Part shown: positions 15,072 through 22,856 of the stretch, one piece after another
Layout of the letters: every line of letters begins with the position of its first letter
Numbering within the stretch: the first letter of the stretch is position 1
NCBI RefSeq assembly: GCF_000171235.2
Contig: NZ_ABEA03000188.1
Span: 52,522-116,521 of the forward strand
Length of the DNA stretch: 64,000 bases
Origin: Geminisphaera colitermitum TAV2
GTDB lineage: Bacteria; Verrucomicrobiota; Verrucomicrobiia; Opitutales; Opitutaceae
Direction: 5' to 3'
Notes under the pieces: model-generated
Database searches by the model: none
Told to the model about the DNA's origin: nothing
What the model saw: the letters and a program-made list of their open reading frames with translations, nothing else
Made by a program: the position numbers and the translations under genes

Positions 15072-16219
15072 TTCAAAAGCCTCCTTCGCGTCAGACACAC
15101 TGTGAGCCCGAGGAAAAACACCGCCGTGCATGCCAGAAACAGCAGGCACGGGCGAAGCACCGGCCACAAATCTCCCGCCTGAAAAATCGTCTGCATCACC
15201 GTCACAAAATACCTTGCCGGGATAAAACTGCTCGCCACCCGAATCGGCGCCGGCATGGAGCCGATCTCAAAAATGAACCCCGACAACATCATCGCCGGCA
15301 AAAACGCCGCCATCAACGCCGCCTGCGCCGCGTTGAACTGGTTGCGCAACGCCGTCGAAAGCATCAACCCCATGCCCAGCACGCTAAGCAGAAAAAGCGA
15401 CCCGCCCGCCCACAACGCCGGCAACGATCCGCGAAACGGCACCCCCATCACCCCCCGCGCCACCGCCACGCAAAGCAGCAACACCACCATGCCGAGCACG
15501 TAGTAAGGCACGATTTTGCCCAGTAAAAACTCCGCCCGGCTGATCGGTGACGCCAGCAACGCCTCCATCGTCCCCCGCTCCCATTCGCGCGCCACCACGA
15601 GCGCCGTCAGCAACGCACCGATCACCGTCATGATGATCGTGATCGACCCAGGAATCAGATAAAACCGGCTCTCCGCCGTCGGGTTAAACCAATACGTCTG
15701 TTCGATCGTGATCCCGCCGTTCGCATTGGCCTTTGGATACGCGCCAAAGGTTCCGCGCCCGGCATCCGCCGCCCGTTGCGCCAGCCAGCCCTGCCAGGCG
15801 CCCAGCACATAGGCCTGCACGAAGTTTGCAGTATTGGGCTCTGATCCGTCCGCGACCACCTGCACCGGCCCCATCACCTCGCCATCGCGGGCGAGCCGCG
15901 CCGAGAAATCCGACGGGATCACGACAAATCCCCGTATATGCGACCGCGTCAACGCCTCGCCCATCGCCGCGCGGTCATCAAACGCGCGCACATCGAGATA
16001 GGGTGACCCCGTGAAACTCGCCACAAGCCGCCGCGCTTCAGGCGACGTGTCCTCGCAAAGCAACCCGATGCGCACGCGCCCTGTGTCGAGATTCAGCCCG
16101 TATCCATAAATGAACAACATCACCACCGGCAGGATAAACGCGATGAGGATGGTCGTCGGGTCGCGCACGATCTGCAGCGACTCCTTCCGGCAAAGAGCAA
16201 TGAGGCGACGTGGATTCAT
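15068..16219 (-). CDS. ABC-2 type exporter permease, first subunit
   Basis: This encodes 383 aa. The N-terminus RRLIALCRKESLQIVRDPTTILIAFILPVVMLFIYGYG is the classic ABC-2 start. An extracytoplasmic domain follows, then five helices with AREWERGTMEALLASPISRAEFLLGKI. ATG 16217-16219 overlaps the stop of the ATPase gene as ATGA. It is paralogous to the following permease, and the two probably form a heterodimer (YbhS/YbhR or YhhJ type). Confidence 0.9.
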   Translation of the reverse strand: MNPRRLIALCRKESLQIVRDPTTILIAFILPVVMLFIYGYGLNLDTGRVRIGLLCEDTSPEARRLVASFTGSPYLDVRAFDDRAAMGEALTRSHIRGFVVIPSDFSARLARDGEVMGPVQVVADGSEPNTANFVQAYVLGAWQGWLAQRAADAGRGTFGAYPKANANGGITIEQTYWFNPTAESRFYLIPGSITIIMTVIGALLTALVVAREWERGTMEALLASPISRAEFLLGKIVPYYVLGMVVLLLCVAVARGVMGVPFRGSLPALWAGGSLFLLSVLGMGLMLSTALRNQFNAAQAALMAAFLPAMMLSGFIFEIGSMPAPIRVASSFIPARYFVTVMQTIFQAGDLWPVLRPCLLFLACTAVFFLGLTVCLTRRRLLK

Positions 16220-17781
16220 GACACCGCCCCCCCCTCCCCCCCCGCGTCCGGCGTCGCCCCATCGTTTTCCTCCACCAGCGCGATAAACGCATCCTCCATC
16301 GTATTCGCACCGGCCTTGCGCTTCAACTCGGCGGGTGTGCCGCTTGCGATGAGACGCCCGCGGTACACCAGTCCGATGCGGTCGCAGTATTCAGCCTCGT
16401 CCATAAAATGCGTTGTCACCATCACCGTCACACCGCGCGCCACCGCCGCCCGGATGTGCGACCAGAATTCGCGTCGCGTCACCGGATCAACGCCCGACGT
16501 CGGCTCATCGAGAAACAACAGGTCCGGACCGTGCATCACCGCGCATGCCAGCGCCAGACGCTGCTTGAAACCCAGTGGCAGCAAATCCGTTTTGCGCCCC
16601 AGGTGCGGGCCCAGATGAAAGCACGCGGTCACCGCATCCATCGCCTCACGTTGCGCGCGCCCGTGCAGCCCGTAGGCACCGGAGAAAAACGCCAGATTCT
16701 GCGACACCGTGAGGTTGCCGTAGAGCGAGAATTTTTGTGCCATGTAGCCGATGCGCTGCCGTGCCCGCGCAGCGCTGCGCCGCAGGTCGATGCCCGCCGC
16801 CATCGCCTCGCCCGAAGTCGGAGCGAGCAACCCGCAAAGCATCCGAAACGTAGTGGATTTCCCGGCACCGTTGGGCCCGAGCAGTCCGTAAATCTCGCCC
16901 CGCTCCACCTCAAAAGTGATCCGGTCCGCCGCCGTGAAATCACCAAATTTCCGCGTCAGGTGATGAGCCGCGATCGCCGTCGTTCCATCGCGCGGGATGT
17001 CGCGCAAGATTCCCGTCAACGGCGACTCCCCGGCTGGCGCGCCTCCCAGCCTTTCCACAAACACGTCCTCAAAACTGGGGGCCCGTCCGTCCGGATGCCT
17101 TCCGCCGCCCGCCACAAACTCAGCCGGCGTCCCGGCAAACAACGTTTGCCCCTCATGGAGCACCAGCACCGCATCACAGCGTTCCGCCTCGTCGAGGTAC
17201 GCCGTGCTCCACACGATCGTCATGCCATCGTCCGAGAGTTCCCGCACCATCCGCCAGAGTTCGCGGCGCGACACCGGGTCCACGCCCACGCCGGGCTCGT
17301 CGAGCAGCAGCAGCCGCGGTTTGCCGAGCAACGCGCAGGCAAGGCCGAGTTTTTGTTTCATTCCTCCGGAGAGTTTTCCTGCCAGCCGGTCCGTGAACCG
17401 TGCCAGATCGGTAAATGCCAGCAACCGTTCAAAGGTGGTTCGTCGCTCCGCGCCGACAAGTCCGCGCAGATCGGCGTGCAACGTGAGGTTTTCCATCACG
17501 GTCAGGTCTTCGTAGAGGCCGAATTTTTGCGGCATGTAGCCGATCAATCCGCGCAGCGCGGCGGAGTCGCGCACCGGATCGCGCCCCAGCACATCGAGCC
17601 GGCCCGAGTCCGCCCGAAGCAGCCCGGCCATGAGCCGCATCAAGGTGGTTTTGCCCGCGCCATCCGGTCCCACGAGTCCCGTGATGCATCCGCTCTCGAC
17701 CGTCACCGACACACGATTCAGCGCCGGACGCACCGCGCCGGGAAACGAGCGGGTAACTTCGTGGAGTGCGACGGCGGGCAT
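16216..17781 (-). CDS. Double-domain ABC exporter ATPase
   Basis: This encodes 521 aa with two nucleotide-binding domains in one chain. Domain 1 has Walker A GPDGAGKT (about residue 38), signature LSGGMKQKLGLA and Walker B LLLLDEPGVGVDP. Domain 2 has Walker A GPNGAGKS (about 307) and Walker B LLFLDEPTSGVDP. Its signature is LGFKQRLALA, lacking the canonical LSGG. The domain-2 site is therefore partly degenerate, as often seen in asymmetric exporters. It powers the two permeases, and its C-terminal GGEGGAVS tail is encoded by C8 tracts. It belongs to the YhiH/YbhF family of drug or bile-salt exporters. Confidence 0.92.
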   Translation of the reverse strand: MPAVALHEVTRSFPGAVRPALNRVSVTVESGCITGLVGPDGAGKTTLMRLMAGLLRADSGRLDVLGRDPVRDSAALRGLIGYMPQKFGLYEDLTVMENLTLHADLRGLVGAERRTTFERLLAFTDLARFTDRLAGKLSGGMKQKLGLACALLGKPRLLLLDEPGVGVDPVSRRELWRMVRELSDDGMTIVWSTAYLDEAERCDAVLVLHEGQTLFAGTPAEFVAGGGRHPDGRAPSFEDVFVERLGGAPAGESPLTGILRDIPRDGTTAIAAHHLTRKFGDFTAADRITFEVERGEIYGLLGPNGAGKSTTFRMLCGLLAPTSGEAMAAGIDLRRSAARARQRIGYMAQKFSLYGNLTVSQNLAFFSGAYGLHGRAQREAMDAVTACFHLGPHLGRKTDLLPLGFKQRLALACAVMHGPDLLFLDEPTSGVDPVTRREFWSHIRAAVARGVTVMVTTHFMDEAEYCDRIGLVYRGRLIASGTPAELKRKAGANTMEDAFIALVEENDGATPDAGGEGGAVS

Positions 17782-17793
17782 TTTGATTTGTCC

Positions 17794-18798
17794 CTACAAG
17801 GGCTTTTTCACCCGCACGGTGACCGGCATTCCCTGGCGCAGCAGTGAATCCGGCTCCGCCACCACGATCCGCAGGCGGTAAACAAGCGATGTGCGCAGAT
17901 TTTCCGTCTCGACGGTCTTGGGTGTGAACTCAGCACGCGGTGAAACAAAGCCGATTTTGCCACGGTAAGGTTTGCCTTGTCGTGCGTCGGTGAATACATC
18001 GACTTCCGTTCCCGGCGCAACGAGTCCCAGGTCGCGCTCATCCACGTAGGCGCGCACCCACACGGGGCGGTCGAGAGAAAGCGTCAGCACCGTGACGCCC
18101 GGCTGCACGATGGAGCCCGGCTCCAGCGCCCGCGTGACGAGCGTGCCCGATGAGGGGGCGGTCAGCGTCGTGTCGTCGAGATTTAACTGAGCCGTGGCCA
18201 GGACGGCGCGCGCCTGCGCCACCTGCGCCCGGGCCTTGGCAATGTCCTCGGCACGATAACCAGCGGCGAGCAACGCCAGATTGGCGCGGGCTGCTTGCAA
18301 TTGTTTGTCCGTCTCCGCCTCGCGGGCCAGACGGTCATCGTGCTCCTCCTGTGGAATCACGTTTTTGGTAATCAAATCACGTGCACGGTTCGCGTTGAGT
18401 TTCGCGTTGGCGTTGACCACTTCGGCCTGCTCCACGCTGGCGCGCGCCTGATCGATTTCCTCCGGACGGTAGCCGGCGGCGAGCCGCTGCGCATCGGACT
18501 CGGCGGCGGCGAGCGAGGCACGCGCTTGGTCAACTTCGTGGCGATAGGGCCCGTCATCGAGGCGGGCCAGCACTTCATCCGCGGTAATCGCGTCGCCCTC
18601 GTCGTGCAAAACCTCGGCAACGCGGCCCGACACACGAAAGCCTAGATTCACTTCCCGGATGTCCACATTGCCGTGAAGCGTGAGCGGGGTGTTCTTTTGT
18701 TCCAATGACAGGGCTGGGCTCAGCCACCCGTGCCAGACCGCCGCGCCGACGGAGACAATTACAAGCAGGAGCAGGACAAGGGCGGGTTTCTTTTTCAT
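17794..18798 (-). CDS. HlyD-family periplasmic adaptor of the ABC exporter
   Basis: This encodes 334 aa from ATG 18796-18798 (MKKKPALVLLLLVIVSVGAAVW, a signal anchor). A biotinyl-lipoyl-like half (NVDIREVNLGFRVSGRVAEVL) is followed by a long coiled-coil hairpin with repeated AGYRPEEIDQARA / AGYRAEDIAKARA units. The second lipoyl half is LTAPSSGTLVTRALEPGSIV, followed by a beta-barrel. It resembles YbhG/YhiI. It is the first gene of the exporter operon and would link the inner-membrane pump to an outer-membrane channel encoded elsewhere. Confidence 0.92.
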   Translation of the reverse strand: MKKKPALVLLLLVIVSVGAAVWHGWLSPALSLEQKNTPLTLHGNVDIREVNLGFRVSGRVAEVLHDEGDAITADEVLARLDDGPYRHEVDQARASLAAAESDAQRLAAGYRPEEIDQARASVEQAEVVNANAKLNANRARDLITKNVIPQEEHDDRLAREAETDKQLQAARANLALLAAGYRAEDIAKARAQVAQARAVLATAQLNLDDTTLTAPSSGTLVTRALEPGSIVQPGVTVLTLSLDRPVWVRAYVDERDLGLVAPGTEVDVFTDARQGKPYRGKIGFVSPRAEFTPKTVETENLRTSLVYRLRIVVAEPDSLLRQGMPVTVRVKKPL

Positions 18799-18847
18799 GT
18801 GACAGGTGAAAGACACCTGTTCTCTGCGATGCAGTCAAAGGCCGACT

Positions 18848-19108
18848 CTATCCTGTTTTCAGGGTTTTTCGATCGGAGCGCAGGGGCGGCAGAGGAGGAG
18901 CGGGGGGAAGGGCGGCGGACTGGGCGTTGATCCGCGCTTGCGCCGAGACGGCAAAGGTAGAGTTGCGCGCAAGCACGCAGCCCGTCCGACCAGGGACACA
19001 GTGGTCGCGCACTCGATCACAGTGTTCGTTGTCTGGATTAAAATGCGGACAAAAGAAGCTCATGCCTTTGTTTTCCGGATACACCAACGCGTGGCGCACG
19101 TTCGTCAC
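18848..19108 (-). CDS. Small conserved Cys-rich protein coupled to hemN
   Basis: This encodes 86 aa. Its start ATG (19106-19108) overlaps the hemN stop as ATGA. The pattern FFCPHFNPDNEHCDRVRDHC followed by VPGRTGCVL has four regularly spaced cysteines and resembles short conserved proteins I recall beside hemN-type genes in other bacteria. The Cys spacing suggests metal or Fe-S binding. The C-terminal 25 residues are Ala/Pro-rich and may be unimportant. A later start at Met16 is possible. The role is unknown, but coupling to hemN suggests a link to heme synthesis. Confidence 0.7.
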   Translation of the reverse strand: MTNVRHALVYPENKGMSFFCPHFNPDNEHCDRVRDHCVPGRTGCVLARNSTFAVSAQARINAQSAALPPAPPLPPLRSDRKTLKTG

Positions 19109-20406
19109 ACGGGTTGCGCGTGCGTGCCGGTGCGGCGGTAACCGTCAAAACGTTGTGCGATCACTCGCAGAAGCGGCAGACCTGCCTCGGTGACACGAAG
19201 CCCGTCGCCATTCACCTCCACCACGCCATCGCCTTCCAGGTCGGTTAACGAAGCGAGTTCGCTGGCGTAAGTTCTGGCAAAATCGACGCCGATCTCGCGC
19301 GAGATGGCTGCGTAGTCGAGGCGGCGGTCGCACATGATGGCCATGACAATGGCGCGGCGGCGGTGATCTTCGGGCGTGAGTCGCCAGCCGCGCTCGACGG
19401 GCAGGCGGCGGGCGGCAAGGGCTTCGCGGTAGGCGAAGAGATCCTTGTGGTTTTGCCAGTAGCCGTCGGGGGTGGAGGAAATGGCGGAGATGCCAAAGGC
19501 GTAAAGCGAGGCACCCGCGCGGGTGCTGTAGCCTTGAAAATTGCGATGCAGACCGCCTTCGCTGGCAGCGCGCGCCAGTTCGTCGCAGGGACGGGCGTAG
19601 TGGTCGAGTCCCACGTTGACGTAGCCAGCGGCGAGGAGGCGGTCGTTTGCGAGTTGTTGCAGGGCGAGGCGTTCTTCAAAGCCGGGAAGAGTTTCCTGTT
19701 GTTCGAAGATGCGCTGGGCGGGCTTGAGGCCGGGGATGTGGGCGTAACCGAAAACGGAGAGGCGGTCGGGAGAGAGCGCGAGCACGTCGTCGAGCGTGCG
19801 CTCGAAGGTGGCGGGGGTTTGCCGGGGCAGGCCGTAAATGAGGTCGATGTTGATTGAGGTGAAGCCTGCTTCGCGGAGGAGGTGGACCGCGCGTTGGTTG
19901 ACGGACTGGGGTTGCACGCGGTGGATGGCGGTCTGCACGGCGGGGTCGGTGTCCTGCACGCCAAGCGAGGCGCGGCGGGCGCCGAGCACGCGGAAGGCCA
20001 GGACTTGCTGGGCGTCGAGGTGGCGCGGATCAATCTCGACACTGATCTCGGCACCGGGGGCGAAGGTGAAGAGCCGGTGCACGGCGTCGGCAAATCGCGT
20101 GAGCTGGTCGGCGGGGAAAAAGGTGGGGGTGCCGCCTCCGAGGTGGAGTTGGGTGACGGGGCGTTCGCGGTCGATGCGGCGGGCCATGAAACACATCTCG
20201 GCAACGAGGTCATCGAGATATTCGGCGGCGGCATCGACGCGTGTAGTGATGATGTTGTTACAACCGCAGAACCAGCAGCGCGCCTGGCAAAAGGGAAGAT
20301 GGAAGTAGAGGGAGAGCGGATTGCGGGCGGCGCCGGGGGGGGGGGGGGGGGGGGGCGAGGCAAATGGCGGCGGTGTCGCAATGTGGGTCTCGCAGGTAAT
20401 CGTCAT
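19105..20406 (-). CDS. hemN: Oxygen-independent coproporphyrinogen III oxidase (radical SAM)
   Basis: This encodes 433 aa from ATG 20404-20406. The 4Fe-4S/SAM motif is PFCQARCWFCGCN (CxxxCxxC), followed by LHLGGGTPTFF, EISVEIDPRHL, INIDLIYGLP and the HemN-type C-terminal domain with GYSTRAGASLYAFG. It converts coproporphyrinogen III to protoporphyrinogen IX without oxygen, which fits an anaerobic or facultative host. The N-terminus has seven consecutive prolines encoded by a 21-base G tract, so slippage would shift the frame before the radical SAM motif. The next gene is ATGA-coupled. Confidence 0.93.
   Translation of the reverse strand: MTITCETHIATPPPFASPPPPPPPGAARNPLSLYFHLPFCQARCWFCGCNNIITTRVDAAAEYLDDLVAEMCFMARRIDRERPVTQLHLGGGTPTFFPADQLTRFADAVHRLFTFAPGAEISVEIDPRHLDAQQVLAFRVLGARRASLGVQDTDPAVQTAIHRVQPQSVNQRAVHLLREAGFTSINIDLIYGLPRQTPATFERTLDDVLALSPDRLSVFGYAHIPGLKPAQRIFEQQETLPGFEERLALQQLANDRLLAAGYVNVGLDHYARPCDELARAASEGGLHRNFQGYSTRAGASLYAFGISAISSTPDGYWQNHKDLFAYREALAARRLPVERGWRLTPEDHRRRAIVMAIMCDRRLDYAAISREIGVDFARTYASELASLTDLEGDGVVEVNGDGLRVTEAGLPLLRVIAQRFDGYRRTGTHAQPV
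20335..20355. repeat. 21-base poly-G tract inside hemN
   Basis: An uninterrupted run of 21 G on the plus strand encodes seven prolines near the hemN N-terminus. It is in frame in this assembly. It is the longest of several poly-C/G tracts in the window and a candidate phase-variable site or assembly-error site. Confidence 0.85.
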
Positions 20407-20493
20407 GGTCGCGGAATATACGCCCGGTTTGTCCCGCATCCTCAGCGGAGGTTGGCGGGAATTGCGCATTTTTTGCGGCAGGGGAGGCTTGTG

Positions 20494-20609
20494 AACGGAG
20501 CGGCGACGTCCCCGTCGCCGGACGCGCGTCAGCGCGCCCCCCCCTCCCCTCTTTCCCGATCCTGCGGGACTAACGTCCCGTCCGGCGACGGGGACGTCGC
20601 CGCTCCGTT
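20494..20609. repeat. Perfect 31-bp inverted repeat pair, GGAG-headed REP-like doublet
   Basis: Arms 20494-20524 and 20579-20609 are exact reverse complements over 31 bp. Each arm also folds on itself (GGCGACG / CGTCGCC) and carries a GGAG tetranucleotide at its outer base. The 54-bp spacer contains a C8 run. This is the architecture of a REPIN, a pair of inverted REP sequences. Confidence 0.75.
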
Positions 20610-20613
20610 GCTG

Positions 20614-20934
20614 CTACGGTTTTTTACGATTTTTGCCGGCGGGAGAGCGTCTGGCTGTGGCTGTCGTTTTGGCGGCAGCAGGGGGATTCTCATTGGCGGT
20701 TGCGGTGGCGCGCACTCGCAGGGGGCGGGGGGGGGCGGCACGGCGTACTTTTTCGCACTCGTCCTGAAGGCGTTGGAGGGTGGTTTGCATCTCGGCGCAG
20801 GCGCTGGTGATGGTGGCAAGCAGGTCGGCATAGAGTTGCTGCTGGCCGCGCATCCAGCGGGCGAGATAGTTAACCATGTCCTCGGGCGCGAGTGGCGCAG
20901 GGACGGGATTGCTGGAATCGGGTGATGGGTTCAT
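20614..20934 (-). CDS. Small coiled-coil protein, third gene of ABC-like block
   Basis: This encodes 106 aa from ATG 20932-20934, which overlaps the stop of the upstream gene as ATGA. A helical segment (MVNYLARWMRGQQQLYADLLATITSACAEM, split over about residues 24-53) is followed by a basic Ala/Pro/Lys-rich tail ending KNRKKP. The frame stays open for 460 codons upstream, but that part is antisense-like noise over the middle gene. A DNA-associated or mobilization accessory role is conceivable, but nothing specific is recognised. Confidence 0.55.
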   Translation of the reverse strand: MNPSPDSSNPVPAPLAPEDMVNYLARWMRGQQQLYADLLATITSACAEMQTTLQRLQDECEKVRRAAPPRPLRVRATATANENPPAAAKTTATARRSPAGKNRKKP

Positions 20935-21773
20935 CGCACTTGAATGTAGGTTTTCCCCTCGTAGTCGAAGGGCTGCGCTTCCGGTTGGATCTCCACAAAC
21001 ACTCCGCCCGTCGCCCCCTTCACCAGTTGGAAGCGAAACTCTTCCTGGAGTCGCTGGAGGCTGGCCGTCTGTTGCTGCACCGTTGTCTGCAGTTCGATGT
21101 TCTGGCGCAGTTCCGTCTGCAAGGTTTCGCGGGTGGTCGTCAGTTCCTTGATCTCGGTCAGCAAGGCGGCTCGTTGCGATTCCAGAAGGGTGAGGTTGGT
21201 CTGAACATCCATCGCCAGCCGGTTCTGGGCGGCGATGTCCGTCTCGTTCACCAGCGTGAAGTTCCCGAGGTATTTCAACCCCGCTATCGCTCCCAGGCAG
21301 ATCAGCCCCACGATCAAGATCGTCGTTTTGGCGGACTTGTGTGTGTGCGTCAGGATGTCCCGAAAGGTGTTCTCCTGCTGGGCCAGAATCCGGTTCGTTT
21401 GTTGTTCCTGACGCTCCACCATTTCCTTCGTCTCCCGTTCCAGCGCCGAGGTGTCCACCGTGGTCATTGGGAGTTTTTCGATCCGTTCCGCCAGTTCCGT
21501 CATTTTGCGGGAGGTCTGATCCAGCGTCGCGAGCATCGTCTGGCGCGATTGTTGGGACTGTAGCAATTCCTCCTGCCGGAGTTCCAGTTCCTGCGGGCTG
21601 GGCAGGGTGTCGAGCAGGGTCTTCATGACGTCCATCATCTCCTCGCGGCAGATGTGGCGGAAGCGTTCGAAGAGCGTCCGGCGCCATTCGGCTTCCTTCT
21701 CCCGGAGTCGCAATTGGGCCCGCTGCTGAAACTGCGTGAGCTGGGTGGGTTCGTGGGTCGGTTCGTTCGACAT
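20931..21773 (-). CDS. Coiled-coil protein with one transmembrane helix
   Basis: This encodes 280 aa. A Gln/Arg/Glu-rich N-terminal half (QFQQRAQLRLREKEAEWRR) carries several heptad stretches. One transmembrane helix lies at about residues 148-168 (TILIVGLICLGAIAGLKYLG), followed by a second long coiled coil and a short beta-rich C-terminus (VFVEIQPEAQPFDYEGKTYIQVR). Its composition shows it is the real gene where another frame is also open. It could belong to a plasmid-type mobilization or partition block, judging by the neighbouring ribbon-helix-helix remnant, but this is only an inference. Confidence 0.7.
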   Translation of the reverse strand: MSNEPTHEPTQLTQFQQRAQLRLREKEAEWRRTLFERFRHICREEMMDVMKTLLDTLPSPQELELRQEELLQSQQSRQTMLATLDQTSRKMTELAERIEKLPMTTVDTSALERETKEMVERQEQQTNRILAQQENTFRDILTHTHKSAKTTILIVGLICLGAIAGLKYLGNFTLVNETDIAAQNRLAMDVQTNLTLLESQRAALLTEIKELTTTRETLQTELRQNIELQTTVQQQTASLQRLQEEFRFQLVKGATGGVFVEIQPEAQPFDYEGKTYIQVR

Positions 21774-21981
21774 AATAAAATCCTTGGCGTTCTTCGATGA
21801 GACAGGTGTCGCCGCTTTCGCGGTCGATGACCTGCCAGGTGGTGGGGGTCAGGGGAATGATGTCGGCACCGAGGGCGTTGAGTTCGGCGAAAAATTGGTC
21901 GCGCAGTGCTTTGGGGGGAAGAGAGTCGTCGGGGTGGGCGTCCATGCAACAATGCATGAGGTTTTTTATCGTTTCGATCAT
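21768..21981 (-). CDS. Small protein preceding the coiled-coil gene, end not defined
   Basis: An open frame from ATG about 21981 begins MIETIKNLMHCCMDAHPDD. It has credible amino-acid use for about 70 residues (DQFFAELNALGADIIPLTP, then IDRESGDTCLIEERQGFYYV). The next gene then starts inside it in another frame. No stop follows in this frame until 20614, so either this gene is a fusion or its stop was lost. The end given is where coding character stops, not a stop codon. Function unknown. Confidence 0.4.
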
Positions 21982-22006
21982 TGGAATTGGGAACATCTGT
22001 AAATGA

Positions 22007-22255
22007 ATGTCAGTAGGCTGGCGTCAAGTGTTTGCATGGTGTTTGCAGGTTACGCCCGCCCACTTGACATGCGGAACCGATAACCTGCCTGACGCCACGT
22101 ATCAACGCCTGCGCGCCACGTTGGGACGCGGGCAAAATCCGTCCGCGTTTGGTCGCGCGGCCATTGAGGAAAAACTGGCCGGGGCCACGGCCCCCGCCGC
22201 CAGTGCCGACATGCGCCGACTCACGCCAGATTGCAGACCATGGTTGAGGATGAGT
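22007..22255 (+). pseudogene. Remnant of a ribbon-helix-helix protein
   Basis: In the plus frame starting at 22007, the segment NLPDATYQRLRATLGRGQNP followed by SAFGRAAIEEKLAG (about 22078-22180) reads like the ribbon-helix-helix DNA-binding domain of a MobC-like or antitoxin-like protein. The sequence then passes into non-coding DNA and a repeat element without a sensible C-terminus. Two direct repeats GTGTTTGCA at 22027-22035 and 22038-22046 precede it. It is divergent from the coiled-coil block. A degraded plasmid mobilization module is the simplest reading. Confidence 0.4.
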
Positions 22256-22298
22256 AGCGCATCAAGGGAGAGGGCGGATTATGTCAAAAGGCAAAGTT

Positions 22299-22472
22299 TA
22301 GAGCATTTTCAGTTGAGTTGTGCCCGTTGTCTTGGCGGTAGGGAGGCCTCTCCGAGTCCTCCGTTGTGCGTGGTGAGAGGATGCGAAACTCATAGGTGGT
22401 TGAAGCGTGGTTTCGGAGGCCTCGGAGAGGCCTCCCTACCAAGTGTTAAATGGCTACAGCCGCCCGGAAAAT
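22299..22472. mobile_element. MITE-like element, copy 2, core inverted relative to copy 1
   Basis: The outer sequence resembles copy 1 at 10838-11023 in the same orientation (TAGAGCATTT at the left, AAATGGCTACAGCC at the right). The 27-bp arms are at 22337-22363 and 22414-22440. The loop between them matches the reverse complement of the copy-1 loop (shared GTGCGTGGT, ATGCGAAA, TCATAGGT, GCGTGGTTT). The hairpin has therefore flipped between the two copies. The right end is diverged after TACAGCC. It separates the RHH remnant from the tRNA gene. Confidence 0.72.
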
Positions 22473-22575
22473 GAGTGAACTATGGTTTTTGTGTGAACCG
22501 CCAAACTTGCACGAGCCCCATCAATCCCCGGCATCCAGCGTCGGGGGGGGAGGGGGGAAGCAATTCTGAACTTGG

Positions 22576-22647
22576 TGGGTTGACTGGGATTCGAACCCAG
22601 AACCAACGACTTAAAAGGACGCTGCTCTACCATTGAGCTATCAACCC
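22576..22647 (-). tRNA. tRNA-Lys (anticodon TTT)
   Basis: The minus strand folds into a full cloverleaf. The acceptor is GGGTTGA paired with TCAACCC, the D-arm is AGCTCAATGGTAGAGCA, the anticodon loop is CTTTTAA with anticodon TTT, and the T-arm CTGGGTTCGAATCCCAG is complete. The discriminator base is A, and CCA is not encoded. It stands alone, next to the two-component system. Confidence 0.95.
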
Positions 22648-22856
22648 GTTCAGTTCTTTCGACCTGTTTGGCGCGAAGAAGGGGCGGTATTACGTGGCGT
22701 AAAGCGACACGGGCAAGACGAAATTTGCCCCTTTGAGAATGAATTTAATAATTTGCGCATTACGCGCACCAATGCATTGTCCTTACCAACTACCACAGCC
22801 CGCCCTGCAAATCGCAGAAGCAGGTCGAGCACAAGCACACCACTACGACGCACGTC

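Noticed and set aside
13953..18798. The exporter operon as part of a mobile or resistance island
   Set aside because: Gene order and composition are ordinary for a chromosomal YbhGFSR/YhiHI-type exporter. No transposase or attachment site flanks it.
20614..21996. A single 460-aa protein on the minus strand
   Set aside because: The middle 280 codons are antisense-like filler across a well-formed coiled-coil and membrane gene in another frame, and the last 106 codons start at an ATGA junction. I split it into three genes but recorded the open frame as odd.
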